A stretch of 64,000 nt of DNA from Mycobacterium sp. IDR2000157661. GTDB lineage: Bacteria; Actinomycetota; Actinomycetes; Mycobacteriales; Mycobacteriaceae. The position numbers and the translations under genes are program-made. A model generated the notes under the pieces. That model saw only the letters and a program-made list of their open reading frames with translations, did not search any database and had not been told where the DNA came from. Location: NCBI RefSeq assembly GCF_022317005.1, contig NZ_CP081006.1:1488001-1552000 (forward strand). The letters are read 5' to 3'. Numbering within the stretch: position 1 is the stretch's first letter; every line of letters starts with the position of its first letter. This document shows positions 7,643 through 16,045 of this stretch, piece after piece.

Positions 7643-9054
7643 GCCATCACGCCGTCCACAGCTGTCAGCTCTTGGGAAAGCCCCGCGGCACCACGGGTTT
7701 CGGCGAACGACTCGACCATCGCGTCGGTCAACTCATGGGGGTCGGCGAGCGTGGCGCCGTCGGAGAGCACCGAGATGTTGAGCTGGTCGACGTAGCTCCA
7801 CACAGTGATGTTGAGGCCACTGCCGGTGGTGAGCGGTCCCACGGAATAGATCTCGGTGACGAGCGCGCCGCCGACCCGGCCGTGTTCGCGCGGCCCCGGC
7901 ACGTTCGAGATCGGGAGGTTGAGCACCTTGTTCTGGCCGTCCTTGTCGGCGAGCCAATGGAACAGCCGTTCGGCGGGCGCGGGCGGGAAGTACGCCGACC
8001 ACCTGCTCACCAACTCCGGCCCCATCAGGTGGTGGGTCTCCTTGGCGTCCATCGCGGCATCGTGCACCGCGCGCACCCGCTCCAGCGGGTCGTCGAGTTG
8101 AATAGGCACCACCATCATGACGCCGGTGAAGAAATTGCCCGATATGCGGTCCGGCGAGAAGTCGAAACTGACTGGGACAGAGGCCAGCAGCGGATGGTCC
8201 GCATGTCCGTCGTACTTCAGCGAGAGCTTTCGCAGCGCGCCCGCCGAGATCGCCAGAACCATGTCGTTTATGGTGACTGCGAGATGCTTGGCCGTCTCCT
8301 TGACGTCGGCGAGCGCCAGGGTCGCGGTGGCGAACCTGCGTTGTGCGTCGACGCGGTGGTTCATGAACGACGGCGGCGGGGTGAACGGCCTGGTGAGCTC
8401 TGGGGAGAGCTTCCTGGTGCTCTTGCGCACCCGCTGGATGCCTTGCGCGGTGTAACGCATCACCCCCGGCAACCGGCCGATCTGGCGCATGTGGTCGGTG
8501 AAGGCCGTCCGCACCAGCTCGGCCCTACCCGGCGCGGGATCGGTTGCGTACGAGTCACGGTCGGCTTGCCGTCCGGCCTGCAGGTCCATGCCGCGCGCCA
8601 GCAGGTTGGCCGAGGCCACCCCGTCGGCCAGCGCATGGTGGATCTTGCCGAGCACGGCGATCCGGCCTCCCGCCAGCCCCTCGATGAAGTACATCTCCCA
8701 CAGCGGCCTGCTGCGGTCCAGGGGCGTGCTGGCTATCCGGCCGACCGCCTCGTCGAGCTCCCTGCGGCCGCCGGGACTGTCGACCCGGTACGGGCGCACG
8801 TGATACTCGAGGTCGACCTCGCAGTTCTCTCGCCACATCGGATGATGGAACTTGAACGGGATGTCGACCAGTTCATAGCGGAACGGGTCGAGCTTGTAGA
8901 GCCTGCCGTGGATGACCCGGCGGAACTCGTCGATGCCGAACTGACGGTCGCCCAGCTCAGAAAGGTCGATCACCGCCAGCTTGAGGGTGTGCATGTGCAC
9001 CGTCGGCGTCTCGCTGTACAACAGCACGGCGTCCCAGCCGCTGAGCCTCTTCAC
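7639..9054 (-). CDS. Wax ester synthase/diacylglycerol acyltransferase (Rv0221-like)
   Basis: A 471-residue WS/DGAT family enzyme that esterifies acyl-CoA to diacylglycerol or long alcohols, building the triacylglycerol or wax stores typical of mycobacteria. The catalytic HHxxxDG motif is present as HHALADG (about residues 138-144). Family blocks follow, including SVPVSFDFSPDRISGNFF and the NLPISNVPGPREH segment near 375. Length is normal for the family. It matches Rv0221 in sequence type and position, lying just downstream of lipC (25 bases) on the same strand, so the two are likely co-transcribed. Its 3' end overlaps the convergent esterase by 4 bases. Confidence 0.9.
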   Translation of the reverse strand: MKRLSGWDAVLLYSETPTVHMHTLKLAVIDLSELGDRQFGIDEFRRVIHGRLYKLDPFRYELVDIPFKFHHPMWRENCEVDLEYHVRPYRVDSPGGRRELDEAVGRIASTPLDRSRPLWEMYFIEGLAGGRIAVLGKIHHALADGVASANLLARGMDLQAGRQADRDSYATDPAPGRAELVRTAFTDHMRQIGRLPGVMRYTAQGIQRVRKSTRKLSPELTRPFTPPPSFMNHRVDAQRRFATATLALADVKETAKHLAVTINDMVLAISAGALRKLSLKYDGHADHPLLASVPVSFDFSPDRISGNFFTGVMMVVPIQLDDPLERVRAVHDAAMDAKETHHLMGPELVSRWSAYFPPAPAERLFHWLADKDGQNKVLNLPISNVPGPREHGRVGGALVTEIYSVGPLTTGSGLNITVWSYVDQLNISVLSDGATLADPHELTDAMVESFAETRGAAGLSQELTAVDGVMA

Positions 9055-9079
9055 CTCGCACCCCTGCCTCCGGTGGTGC

Positions 9080-10345
9080 CTATATAACCTCTTTGGCGCC
9101 GATCAGAGCTCGGTTTCGGTGAACCTGGTTGAGGAACAGCCCGATTGCCGTCGCCATCGACCCCGTCCTCGCCCCGTCGACCATGTCGAACGCATGGCCG
9201 GCGCCGGGCAGTTCGATGTAGCTCACCGCCGAACGCGAGACGCCGCGCAGTCGCTCGACGAACGTGCGGGCCTGCGCGACCGGGATGACGCTGTCTCCCG
9301 TGCCGTGGATGACCAGGAACGGCGGGGCGTCGCGATGCACCCGGGCGATCGGCGAGGCCTTGCGGAACAACTCCGGGTGATCGGCGAGCTTGCGCTTGAC
9401 CACCACCCGTTCGAGGAAGTCGACGAACCGCACCCGCTCGACGGTGGAGCGGTCCTCCCAGCAGTAGCGCCCGTAGATCGGCACCACCGCGTCCACGGAC
9501 GTGTCCGAGCCCTCCGGCAGTTCGGCCTGCAACTCCGGGTCGTTCTGCGTGAGACCGGCCAGCGCCGAGAGGTGGCCGCCCGCCGACGTGCCGGCGATCG
9601 TGACGAAGTGACGGTCGCCACCGAACTTGTCCACGTTGGCCCGCGCCCAGGCGATCGCGGTCTTGACATCGGTGATGTGGGCCGGCCATCGGTGATGCGG
9701 GGCCACGCGGTAGTCGATGGACAGGCACACCCAGCCCTTCTGGGCCAGGTGCGACATCAGCGCGTAGCCCTGCAGGAGCCGGCTGCCGTGCACCCACGCT
9801 CCGCCGGGGACGAAGATCAGCACCGGCGCGGGCTCCGACGGCAACTCCTTGGGCCGCCACACGTCCAGCAGCTGGGAGGGCCGCGGGCCGTACTGCACCG
9901 ACGTCCGGTACACGCTGCGCCGGTGCTCACGCATGTTCCACAACGGCGGCGCGGACTGCGGCGCCGGCCAGTCGATCGCGAGATCCTTGGCATTGACGAC
10001 GCCGCGCAGTGCGGCCTCCGTGACGGCGTTGGTGCAGTTGCGCTCGGACCGCTTCAGCTCGGCGTTGTCGGGTCCGAACCAGGACTTCGCGGTGGCGCTG
10101 AAGAAGTCGGGCAGATGCCGGTAACCCCACACACTCATCGCCGTAGCGGCGCCAAGCGGCTCAAGGTGTTTGCCGATCAGCGGCAACTGCGCGGAGGCGA
10201 TGCTCATCGCCAGCATGTAGTCCGACGGGCCGGCGTTCAGCAACCACCGCGCACGCGTCCAGAAGGTCGGCCCGGGGTACCGGGGTTCCGGTCGTTCCGC
10301 CATGGCGCGACTGTACCCCCGCCTCCAACGGTCAAACGACGACAT
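9080..10345 (-). CDS. lipC: Esterase/lipase LipC
   Basis: An alpha/beta-hydrolase of 421 residues matching LipC (Rv0220), a cell-surface esterase of M. tuberculosis. The catalytic parts are an oxyanion loop FVPGGAWVHG (about residues 175-184), nucleophile elbow GTSAGGH (about 252-258), acid in HGTGDSVIP, and histidine in GAGHAFDMV. The N-terminal third has weakly hydrophobic segments of the kind that keep this group at the envelope. The start may be the internal ATG encoding MAERPEPRY at residue 15. It is followed by the WS/DGAT gene after 25 bases and faces a two-domain acyl-CoA dehydrogenase across a 124-base promoter region containing a CRP-like palindrome. Confidence 0.85.
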   Translation of the reverse strand: MSSFDRWRRGYSRAMAERPEPRYPGPTFWTRARWLLNAGPSDYMLAMSIASAQLPLIGKHLEPLGAATAMSVWGYRHLPDFFSATAKSWFGPDNAELKRSERNCTNAVTEAALRGVVNAKDLAIDWPAPQSAPPLWNMREHRRSVYRTSVQYGPRPSQLLDVWRPKELPSEPAPVLIFVPGGAWVHGSRLLQGYALMSHLAQKGWVCLSIDYRVAPHHRWPAHITDVKTAIAWARANVDKFGGDRHFVTIAGTSAGGHLSALAGLTQNDPELQAELPEGSDTSVDAVVPIYGRYCWEDRSTVERVRFVDFLERVVVKRKLADHPELFRKASPIARVHRDAPPFLVIHGTGDSVIPVAQARTFVERLRGVSRSAVSYIELPGAGHAFDMVDGARTGSMATAIGLFLNQVHRNRALIGAKEVI

Positions 10346-10385
10346 TCGGCGAAGTGTCTACTCGTGACATTTTCGCACCGAGGAT

Positions 10386-10399
10386 GTGATGCGCATCAC
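10386..10399. promoter_or_regulatory. Palindrome GTGATGCGCATCAC, CRP-like site
   Basis: A perfect 14-base palindrome lies in the gap between divergent lipC and the acyl-CoA dehydrogenase gene. With its flanks it reads TGTGA-N6-TCACC, one mismatch from the TGTGA-N6-TCACA pattern bound by mycobacterial CRP (Rv3676-type) proteins. It is 41 bases upstream of lipC and 71 bases upstream of the chosen dehydrogenase start. Binding is inferred from the motif only. Confidence 0.4.
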
Positions 10400-10469
10400 C
10401 TATGCGTTGACCTGCAGTTTGGGGCTAGCGTGACGTCAAAGCCGTCGACTGTAAATGAGGACTGCCATC

Positions 10470-12686
10470 GTGAGTAAGTCAGCACTGGCCATCACCGAGG
10501 AGCACATCGACCTGGCCGAATCGGCATTCGGCCAGCTCAGCCGCGTCAACAGCCGCGCGGCCGCCCGCGGCGCCCTCGACGGAGGCTCGTCGCACCCGCG
10601 GGAGATCTGGTCGGCCGCGGCCGGGCTCGGCTGGACCGGCCTGGCCATCGCCGAGGAACACGGCGGATCGGGATTCGGGCTTGCGGAGTTGGCGGTGGTG
10701 CTGGAGGCCCAGGGCCACGAACTGTGCCCCGGCCCGTTCCTGCCCAGCGTCGCCGCAGCGGTGGTCATCGACAGGTGTGCCGACGATTCGGTTCGCGCAC
10801 AACATCTTCCGGGTCTCGCGGACGGCAGCACCGTCGCCGCCCTGGCGCTGGCGGGCAGTGTGGTGCTCGGGTCGGACGGCACGCTGACCGGTGAGTGCCC
10901 CGCGGTGCTGGGCGCCCCTGACGCAGACCTGCTGGTGGTGGTCGTCGGGGACGACGTCGCGGTGGTCGACGTCAGCCAGAAGAACACTGACGACGGTGTC
11001 AGCGTCACGGCGTTGGAGTCGATGGACCCCACCCGCAGCATCGGATCGGTCGTGCTGCGCGGTGTCGCCGTCGCCGAGGAACACGTACTGCGCGGTGCTG
11101 CGCGCAAGGCGCACACGGTGTTTCGGATCCTGGCGTCGGCCGAGGCGGTGGGCGTCAGCTGGGCTGCGCTGCAGATGGCGGTGGACTACGCCAAGGTGCG
11201 CGAGCAGTTCGGCCGGACCATCGGCACCTTCCAGGCCGTCAAGCATCACGCGGCGAACATGCTGGTCAACGCCGAGGAAACCACGGCAGCGACGTGGGAC
11301 GCTGCGCGCGCCGACGATCTGGACAGCGCGTGGTTCCCCGCGGCAGTCGCCGCCTCCCACGCGATCCGCACACAGATCTTCAACGCGGAGAACAACATTC
11401 AGCTACACGGCGGTATCGGCTTCACCTGGGAGCATGACGCCCACCTGTACCTGCGCCGCGCCCGCACGCTGGCGGCCCTGATGAGCGAGGGAGCCGACCC
11501 GCTGCTCGACGTCGTGGCGGCACAGCGCAGCGGTCAGGCACGCGGGGCGTCCTTCACCCTGCCGCCGGAGGCCGACCGGTTCCGCGCGCAGGCGCGCGAG
11601 GCGGTCGCCGAGTTGCGTGCGCTGCCCGCCGACCGGCAGCGTGACTTCCTCGTCGACTCCGGCTACCTCGTTCCGCATTGGCCCAAGCCGTGGGGCCGGG
11701 CCGCCGAGGTGCTCGAACAGCTGGTCATCGAGGAGGAATTCGGTTCGGCGGGCAGGAGCGAAGTGAGCGGGGAGTCAACCCCGGTGGAGCGCCCCGACAT
11801 GGGGATCACCGGCTGGGTGACGTTGACGATCGCCCAGGCGGGCACCGACGACCAGCGGGAACGCTGGGTCGAACCGGTGCTGCGGGGCCAGGTGATGTGG
11901 TGCCAGCTGTTCTCCGAGCCCGGCGCGGGTTCCGACGCCGCCGCGGTGCGCACCTCGGCCAAGAAGGTCGACGGCGGCTGGCGGGTGACCGGTCAGAAGG
12001 TGTGGACCAGCCTGGCCCATCTGTGCCAGTGGGGGCTGGCCACGGTCCGCACGGATCCCGACGCGCCGAAGCACGCGGGGGTCACCATGATGGCGATCGA
12101 CATGGCCGCCGAAGGCGTCACGGTCAATCCGCTGCGCGGCCTCACCGGGCACGCCCACTTCAACGAGGTCTTCTTCGACGATGTCTTCGTGCCCGACTCC
12201 GATGTGGTCGGGGATGTGAACAAGGGCTGGCTGGTGGCCCGCGCGACGCTCGGCAACGAGCGGATCTCGATCGGCGGCGGTTCGGGCGGCACCACCGGTT
12301 TCGGCGCTGACGACCTCATCAAGCTGCTCGACGGCGCGCCTGCGGAGACGCGCGCGAGCCACGTCCGGCGGGCCGGTGAGGTGATCGCGGAGACGCACAC
12401 CCTGCGACTGCTGAACCTGCGGCGGGTGACGCGCGCGATCGCCGGTTCCGAGCCGGGACCCGAGGGCAACGTGACCAAGCTGCTGGTGGCCGAGAGCGGT
12501 CAGCGGATGACCGAACTGGCCATGGAGCTGGCGGGCTCGGCGGCGGTCGTCGGGCAGGCTCCGACCCTCACGCAGGCTTATCTCGGGAATCGGGCGATGA
12601 CCATCGCCGGGGGGACATCCGAGATCACCCGCAACACGATCGCCGAACGGATCCTCGGGCTGCCCCGCGACCCGCTACTGAAGTAA
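10470..12686 (+). CDS. Two-domain (fused) acyl-CoA dehydrogenase
   Basis: A flavoenzyme of about 738 residues with two acyl-CoA dehydrogenase modules in tandem, similar in size to M. tuberculosis FadE6, FadE22 and FadE34; which one is not clear. The first module runs to about residue 360 (LGWTGLAIAEEHGGSG, later VREQFGRTIGTFQAVKHH and QLHGGIGFTWEHD). The second holds CQLFSEPGAGSDAA and ends AGGTSEITRNTIAERILGL, the usual catalytic-end motif. GTG 10470 is preferred over ATG 10455 because TGAGGA lies 8 bases upstream of it. A short serine/glutamate-rich insertion occurs near 11753-11788. The stop is 10 bases before lipW. It probably oxidises bulky or sterol-derived acyl-CoAs. Confidence 0.88.
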   Translation: MSKSALAITEEHIDLAESAFGQLSRVNSRAAARGALDGGSSHPREIWSAAAGLGWTGLAIAEEHGGSGFGLAELAVVLEAQGHELCPGPFLPSVAAAVVIDRCADDSVRAQHLPGLADGSTVAALALAGSVVLGSDGTLTGECPAVLGAPDADLLVVVVGDDVAVVDVSQKNTDDGVSVTALESMDPTRSIGSVVLRGVAVAEEHVLRGAARKAHTVFRILASAEAVGVSWAALQMAVDYAKVREQFGRTIGTFQAVKHHAANMLVNAEETTAATWDAARADDLDSAWFPAAVAASHAIRTQIFNAENNIQLHGGIGFTWEHDAHLYLRRARTLAALMSEGADPLLDVVAAQRSGQARGASFTLPPEADRFRAQAREAVAELRALPADRQRDFLVDSGYLVPHWPKPWGRAAEVLEQLVIEEEFGSAGRSEVSGESTPVERPDMGITGWVTLTIAQAGTDDQRERWVEPVLRGQVMWCQLFSEPGAGSDAAAVRTSAKKVDGGWRVTGQKVWTSLAHLCQWGLATVRTDPDAPKHAGVTMMAIDMAAEGVTVNPLRGLTGHAHFNEVFFDDVFVPDSDVVGDVNKGWLVARATLGNERISIGGGSGGTTGFGADDLIKLLDGAPAETRASHVRRAGEVIAETHTLRLLNLRRVTRAIAGSEPGPEGNVTKLLVAESGQRMTELAMELAGSAAVVGQAPTLTQAYLGNRAMTIAGGTSEITRNTIAERILGLPRDPLLK

Positions 12687-12696
12687 TACTTGTCCC

Positions 12697-13599
12697 ATGC
12701 CGCCCAGCGACTTCCATCCTGACCTGCGCCGGATCGCGCGCTACATCCCCAGGCAGGTCGTCACGCCGGTGACGCTGCCCGTCATCCGGATGGTCACCCG
12801 ACTGCAGGGTCGCCACACCCCCGACGACGTCGAGGCGCTCACCCTCGGTTCCGGCGTCGGCGTGCGGTTGTTTCGGCCTGCGGGCGTCACGCAGCCGGGT
12901 CCGGCGCTGCTGTGGATCCACGGTGGCGGCTACATCATCGGGACCGCCGCACAGGACGACGTGCTGTGCCGCCGGTTCGCCAGGGAACTGGGGGCGACCG
13001 TCGCCTCGGTCGACTACCGGCTCGCACCCGAGCATCCCTACCCCGCCCCGCTCGAGGACTGCTACTCGGCGTTGACGTGGCTGGCGGGCTTGCCGTCGGT
13101 GGATCCGGCGCGGGTCGCGATCGGCGGCGCGAGTGCGGGCGGTGGGCTGGCCGCGTCGCTGGCGCTGCACGCCCGCGACCGCGGCGAGGTGCCGCTGGCG
13201 GCTCAACTGCTGGTCTATCCGATGCTCGACGACCGCACCGTCGACCGTGCCGGCCTGGACAACCCCGGCCACCGACTGTGGAACCAGTCGAGCAACAAGT
13301 TCGGCTGGGCGGCCTACCTCGGCGACGCCGACCGCGACGTCGCGGTGCCTGCCCGTCGACAGGACCTCGGTGGCCTGCCGCCCGCATGGATGGGTGTCGG
13401 CACGCTGGACCTGTTCCACGACGAGGACCTCGCTTACGCCGAGCGCCTGCGGGCCGCGGGCGTGCCGTGCGAGGTCGAGGTGGTCGACGGCGCCTTCCAT
13501 GGATTCGATGGGATCGTGCCGAAAGCCGAAGTTTCGCTGGCGTTCTTCAACAGCCAGTGCGCGATGCTGCGCCAGGCGCTGATCCCCGCGGCGGCCTGA
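12697..13599 (+). CDS. lipW: Alpha/beta-hydrolase esterase LipW
   Basis: A 300-residue esterase of the hormone-sensitive-lipase family. The HGGGY oxyanion motif (IHGGGYIIG, about residues 73-81), the nucleophile elbow GGASAGGG (about 144-151), the acid in GTLDLFHDED, and the histidine in GAFHGFDG are all present, giving a complete triad. Length and neighbourhood match LipW (Rv0217c, 302 residues), including its position next to the Rv0216-type gene. It follows the acyl-CoA dehydrogenase by 10 bases and is probably co-transcribed with it. It may release acyl chains from small esters; the natural substrate is unknown. Confidence 0.85.
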   Translation: MPPSDFHPDLRRIARYIPRQVVTPVTLPVIRMVTRLQGRHTPDDVEALTLGSGVGVRLFRPAGVTQPGPALLWIHGGGYIIGTAAQDDVLCRRFARELGATVASVDYRLAPEHPYPAPLEDCYSALTWLAGLPSVDPARVAIGGASAGGGLAASLALHARDRGEVPLAAQLLVYPMLDDRTVDRAGLDNPGHRLWNQSSNKFGWAAYLGDADRDVAVPARRQDLGGLPPAWMGVGTLDLFHDEDLAYAERLRAAGVPCEVEVVDGAFHGFDGIVPKAEVSLAFFNSQCAMLRQALIPAAA

Positions 13600-13609
13600 C
13601 ACTGGGCTC

Positions 13610-14914
13610 TCAGGCCCGCTCGTACACCACCTCGCCGGCGATGATGGTGGCCGCCACCAGGGCCGAGTCCAGGACGTCGAGCACCTCGGCGGGCGCTGCC
13701 GACAGCACCACCAGGTCCCCGGGCTGATCGGGCGCGACGGCACGCGGACGGGTCGGCTCGTCCGCCGCACCGACGAACATGCCCAGCGCCTCATGTGGGG
13801 AGACGCATTCGTCGGGGCCGAGCACCGCCCCGCTCACAGTGGCGCGCTGCACGGCCGCGCGCATCGCCCGCCAGGGGTCGCCGTCCCCGAACGGCATGTC
13901 GGTGGACAGCGCGACCGGCACCCCGGCACGCAGAAGCGAAGCGACCCGCCACAATTCGTGCTGCTCGCCGACGGGCACGTCGTGCCGGTACTGCTCGCCC
14001 CGCTCGGCGACGAAGTTGGGCTGGGTGACCACCGTGACCCGGGCGCGGGCCAGGTCCGGCAGGCTGCCGTCGGGCACCACCGCGGCGTGCTCGATGCGAT
14101 CCCGCGGATGCGTGCCTGCGGTCTGCAGCGCCGAGAGGGTGACGACGAGCTGCGCCGCGGTGACGCAGTGAACGGCCACCGGCACGGCGTCGGCATGCCG
14201 TCCGGCGATCCACGAGGCGAGTTCGTCGTGGTCGAGGTCGGCGTCGTGCAGGATGCGTTTTCCGGGCGCCAGGCAGTGGACGCGCTGTCGCAGTTCCCCG
14301 CGGCGATGGGCTTGCGCCAGCGCGGCGGTGTCGGCTCTGCCCAGGTCGGGCGTGGCGTCGGTGACGCCGGTGACGCCGTGCGCACTGAGCCGGTCGCTGA
14401 GCTGCCGCAGCCCGATCTCGTTGCGTGGCAAGGTGTCCGACCACGTGCGGTCGGCGCTGCGGAGTCGGCCGTCGGGATGGTCGGGAAGCCCGACGCGGGC
14501 CAGGCCGATGGAGTTCAGCGTCCACAGCACGCCGCTGCGGTGCTGCACCCGCACGGGGACGGCAGGCGACACCTCGTCCAGCACCGCGCGGTCCAGCGGT
14601 CCAGCGACGGTCTCGTGGTAGCCGACCGCACGGATCCATCCGTCGTGCCCGATGGGTGCGCAGGCCAGCGCGTGGCCCAGCTCGGCGCGGCTTGTCACCT
14701 CGGCGGGCCCGACTCGGGTCGAGGCCAGCGCGGCGGCGGCGGCACGCAGGTGCACGTGGTGGTCGTGGATGCCGGGGATCACGATGCCGCCTGCGGCGTC
14801 GAAGACCTGCTCACCGGGCAACGGGACCAGTCGGTGGTCCACCGCGACGATCCACGCGCCGACACGGACGTCGACCGCCGCGCCGTCGAGCAACGTGGCG
14901 CGCTGGATCAGCAC
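13610..14914 (-). CDS. Amidohydrolase family protein (YtcJ-like)
   Basis: A metal-dependent hydrolase of the amidohydrolase-3 group, about 434 residues. The N-terminal strand cap ends in GIVIPGIHDHHVHL, carrying the HxH metal motif; later metal or active-site candidates are VAVHCVTA, DRIEHAAVV and ALSTDMPFGDGDPWRA. The C-terminal PGDLVVLSAAP is typical. The long open frame runs upstream to 15829, but that part is the antisense shadow of the CoA transferase; the real start is GTG 14914, which overlaps the CoA-transferase stop (GTGCTGA). It forms an operon with that gene and the Rv0216-type gene. It is not in the M. tuberculosis block as remembered. Substrate unknown. Confidence 0.8.
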   Translation of the reverse strand: MLIQRATLLDGAAVDVRVGAWIVAVDHRLVPLPGEQVFDAAGGIVIPGIHDHHVHLRAAAAALASTRVGPAEVTSRAELGHALACAPIGHDGWIRAVGYHETVAGPLDRAVLDEVSPAVPVRVQHRSGVLWTLNSIGLARVGLPDHPDGRLRSADRTWSDTLPRNEIGLRQLSDRLSAHGVTGVTDATPDLGRADTAALAQAHRRGELRQRVHCLAPGKRILHDADLDHDELASWIAGRHADAVPVAVHCVTAAQLVVTLSALQTAGTHPRDRIEHAAVVPDGSLPDLARARVTVVTQPNFVAERGEQYRHDVPVGEQHELWRVASLLRAGVPVALSTDMPFGDGDPWRAMRAAVQRATVSGAVLGPDECVSPHEALGMFVGAADEPTRPRAVAPDQPGDLVVLSAAPAEVLDVLDSALVAATIIAGEVVYERA

Positions 14915-16029
14915 GGCGCGAACCGACGCCCGCTGATCAGCTCGTCGACGGTCGCGTTGTCCGCACCGGGCTCGGGCGCGGATGCGGTGATCCTGGGTGT
15001 TGTGGCGCAGTCGGTGTCGCCGGTGTCGGGCTGCTCGGCGTAGGTCGCGGCGACGGCGGCCATCGACAGCTCGATCAACTCGCCTCCGCCGCTGCGCAGC
15101 GACTGCGCCACCGCCAGTGCGGCTTCCAGGCCCGTCAGCGGATCCGCGATGGCGTCGCCACAGAAGGTGGGGTTCTCGGGTGCTGAGCGGACAAGGCCGC
15201 CCGACACCGCCGCGTCGTCGCCGAAGGCGACCCAGTCGGCGCGCTCGCCGTCCGTGCCGTGCCCCGTGATCCGCAGCCACACCCGGCCGTCGCGCGGGGC
15301 GATGTGGGTGGGGCCCAGCAGACGCCGCGTCAACGCGGCGGGCCGCGACGACTCGATCACCACGTCGGCGGCCTCCAGCAGTGGGCGGACGCTGTCGGGG
15401 TCGTCGAAATCGACCGTGTAGGAGAGTTTTCCGGCGTTGAGCCAGTCGAAGAAGGCTCGCGGTCCGCGGCGGGCGCCGTCGGGCCGCGCGATGCTCTCCA
15501 CCTTGACGACGGTCGCACCGGCGCGAGCCAGCAGGTGGCCGCACAGCGGTCCGGCCCACATGGCCGACAGGTCGGCCACCAGCAGGCCCGCCGGTGCGCG
15601 GGTGGTGGTGCCTGCGCCGAAGGGATAGACCCGCGGCGGTCCCGCAGGCGTCTCGGCGAGTGCGGCAACGGGCAGCCCGAGTAGTCGCGCGCGCTCGGTC
15701 ACGTCGGCGACGTCGCACCCGGCGGCCCAGGTCTGCACCGCGCGCCACTCGTCGGCCACCCGCTGCGCCCCGAGCAGCGCCGGCACGGCATCGATGTCGT
15801 CGTCGCGCGAGAGTGTCAACGCGCACCACCCGTCGCGGCAGGGCATCAGCCGGGTCGCGCCGCCCGCCGAGATGCGGCCGCGGGGCGCGATGCCCAGCAG
15901 TCCGGCCCGCCCGCCGATCAGCTCACCGGCATCGACGTCGACGCCGGTGAAGATGGTGTACGCATCGGCGACCCGCTGTGCCCGGGAGAGCACGGCGCTC
16001 GGGACGGTCAGCGACGTCACGTCCTCCAT
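14908..16029 (-). CDS. CaiB/BaiF (family III) CoA transferase with permuted domain order
   Basis: A 373-residue family III CoA transferase, which moves CoA between acyl donors and acceptors. The CaiB core is LLVADLSAMWAGPLCGHLLA, then GATVVKVES and LNAGKLSYTVDFDDP, and the ADPLTGLEAALAVA block that should hold the catalytic aspartate. This core occupies residues 145-340. The region usually found at the C-terminus (DGWCALTLSRDDDIDAVPALLG) instead comes first, at about residues 65-88, so the order of halves appears circularly permuted. It lies 16 bases after the Rv0216-type gene and overlaps the amidohydrolase start, indicating one operon. Confidence 0.75.
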   Translation of the reverse strand: MEDVTSLTVPSAVLSRAQRVADAYTIFTGVDVDAGELIGGRAGLLGIAPRGRISAGGATRLMPCRDGWCALTLSRDDDIDAVPALLGAQRVADEWRAVQTWAAGCDVADVTERARLLGLPVAALAETPAGPPRVYPFGAGTTTRAPAGLLVADLSAMWAGPLCGHLLARAGATVVKVESIARPDGARRGPRAFFDWLNAGKLSYTVDFDDPDSVRPLLEAADVVIESSRPAALTRRLLGPTHIAPRDGRVWLRITGHGTDGERADWVAFGDDAAVSGGLVRSAPENPTFCGDAIADPLTGLEAALAVAQSLRSGGGELIELSMAAVAATYAEQPDTGDTDCATTPRITASAPEPGADNATVDELISGRRFAPC

Positions 16030-16045
16030 TGTGCTCAGTCACCGC

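Noticed and set aside
7672..9087. Long plus-strand frame opposite the WS/DGAT gene
   Set aside because: It is a typical GC-rich antisense shadow with no domain; the minus-strand gene has the HHxxxDG motif.
13610..14914. Interpreting the amidohydrolase as a cytosine deaminase
   Set aside because: The HxH and overall layout fit the broad amidohydrolase-3 group, but no residues single out cytosine deaminase.
14915..15829. Long upstream extension of the amidohydrolase reading frame
   Set aside because: It lies inside the CoA-transferase gene on the same strand in another frame and reads as Arg-rich shadow sequence.
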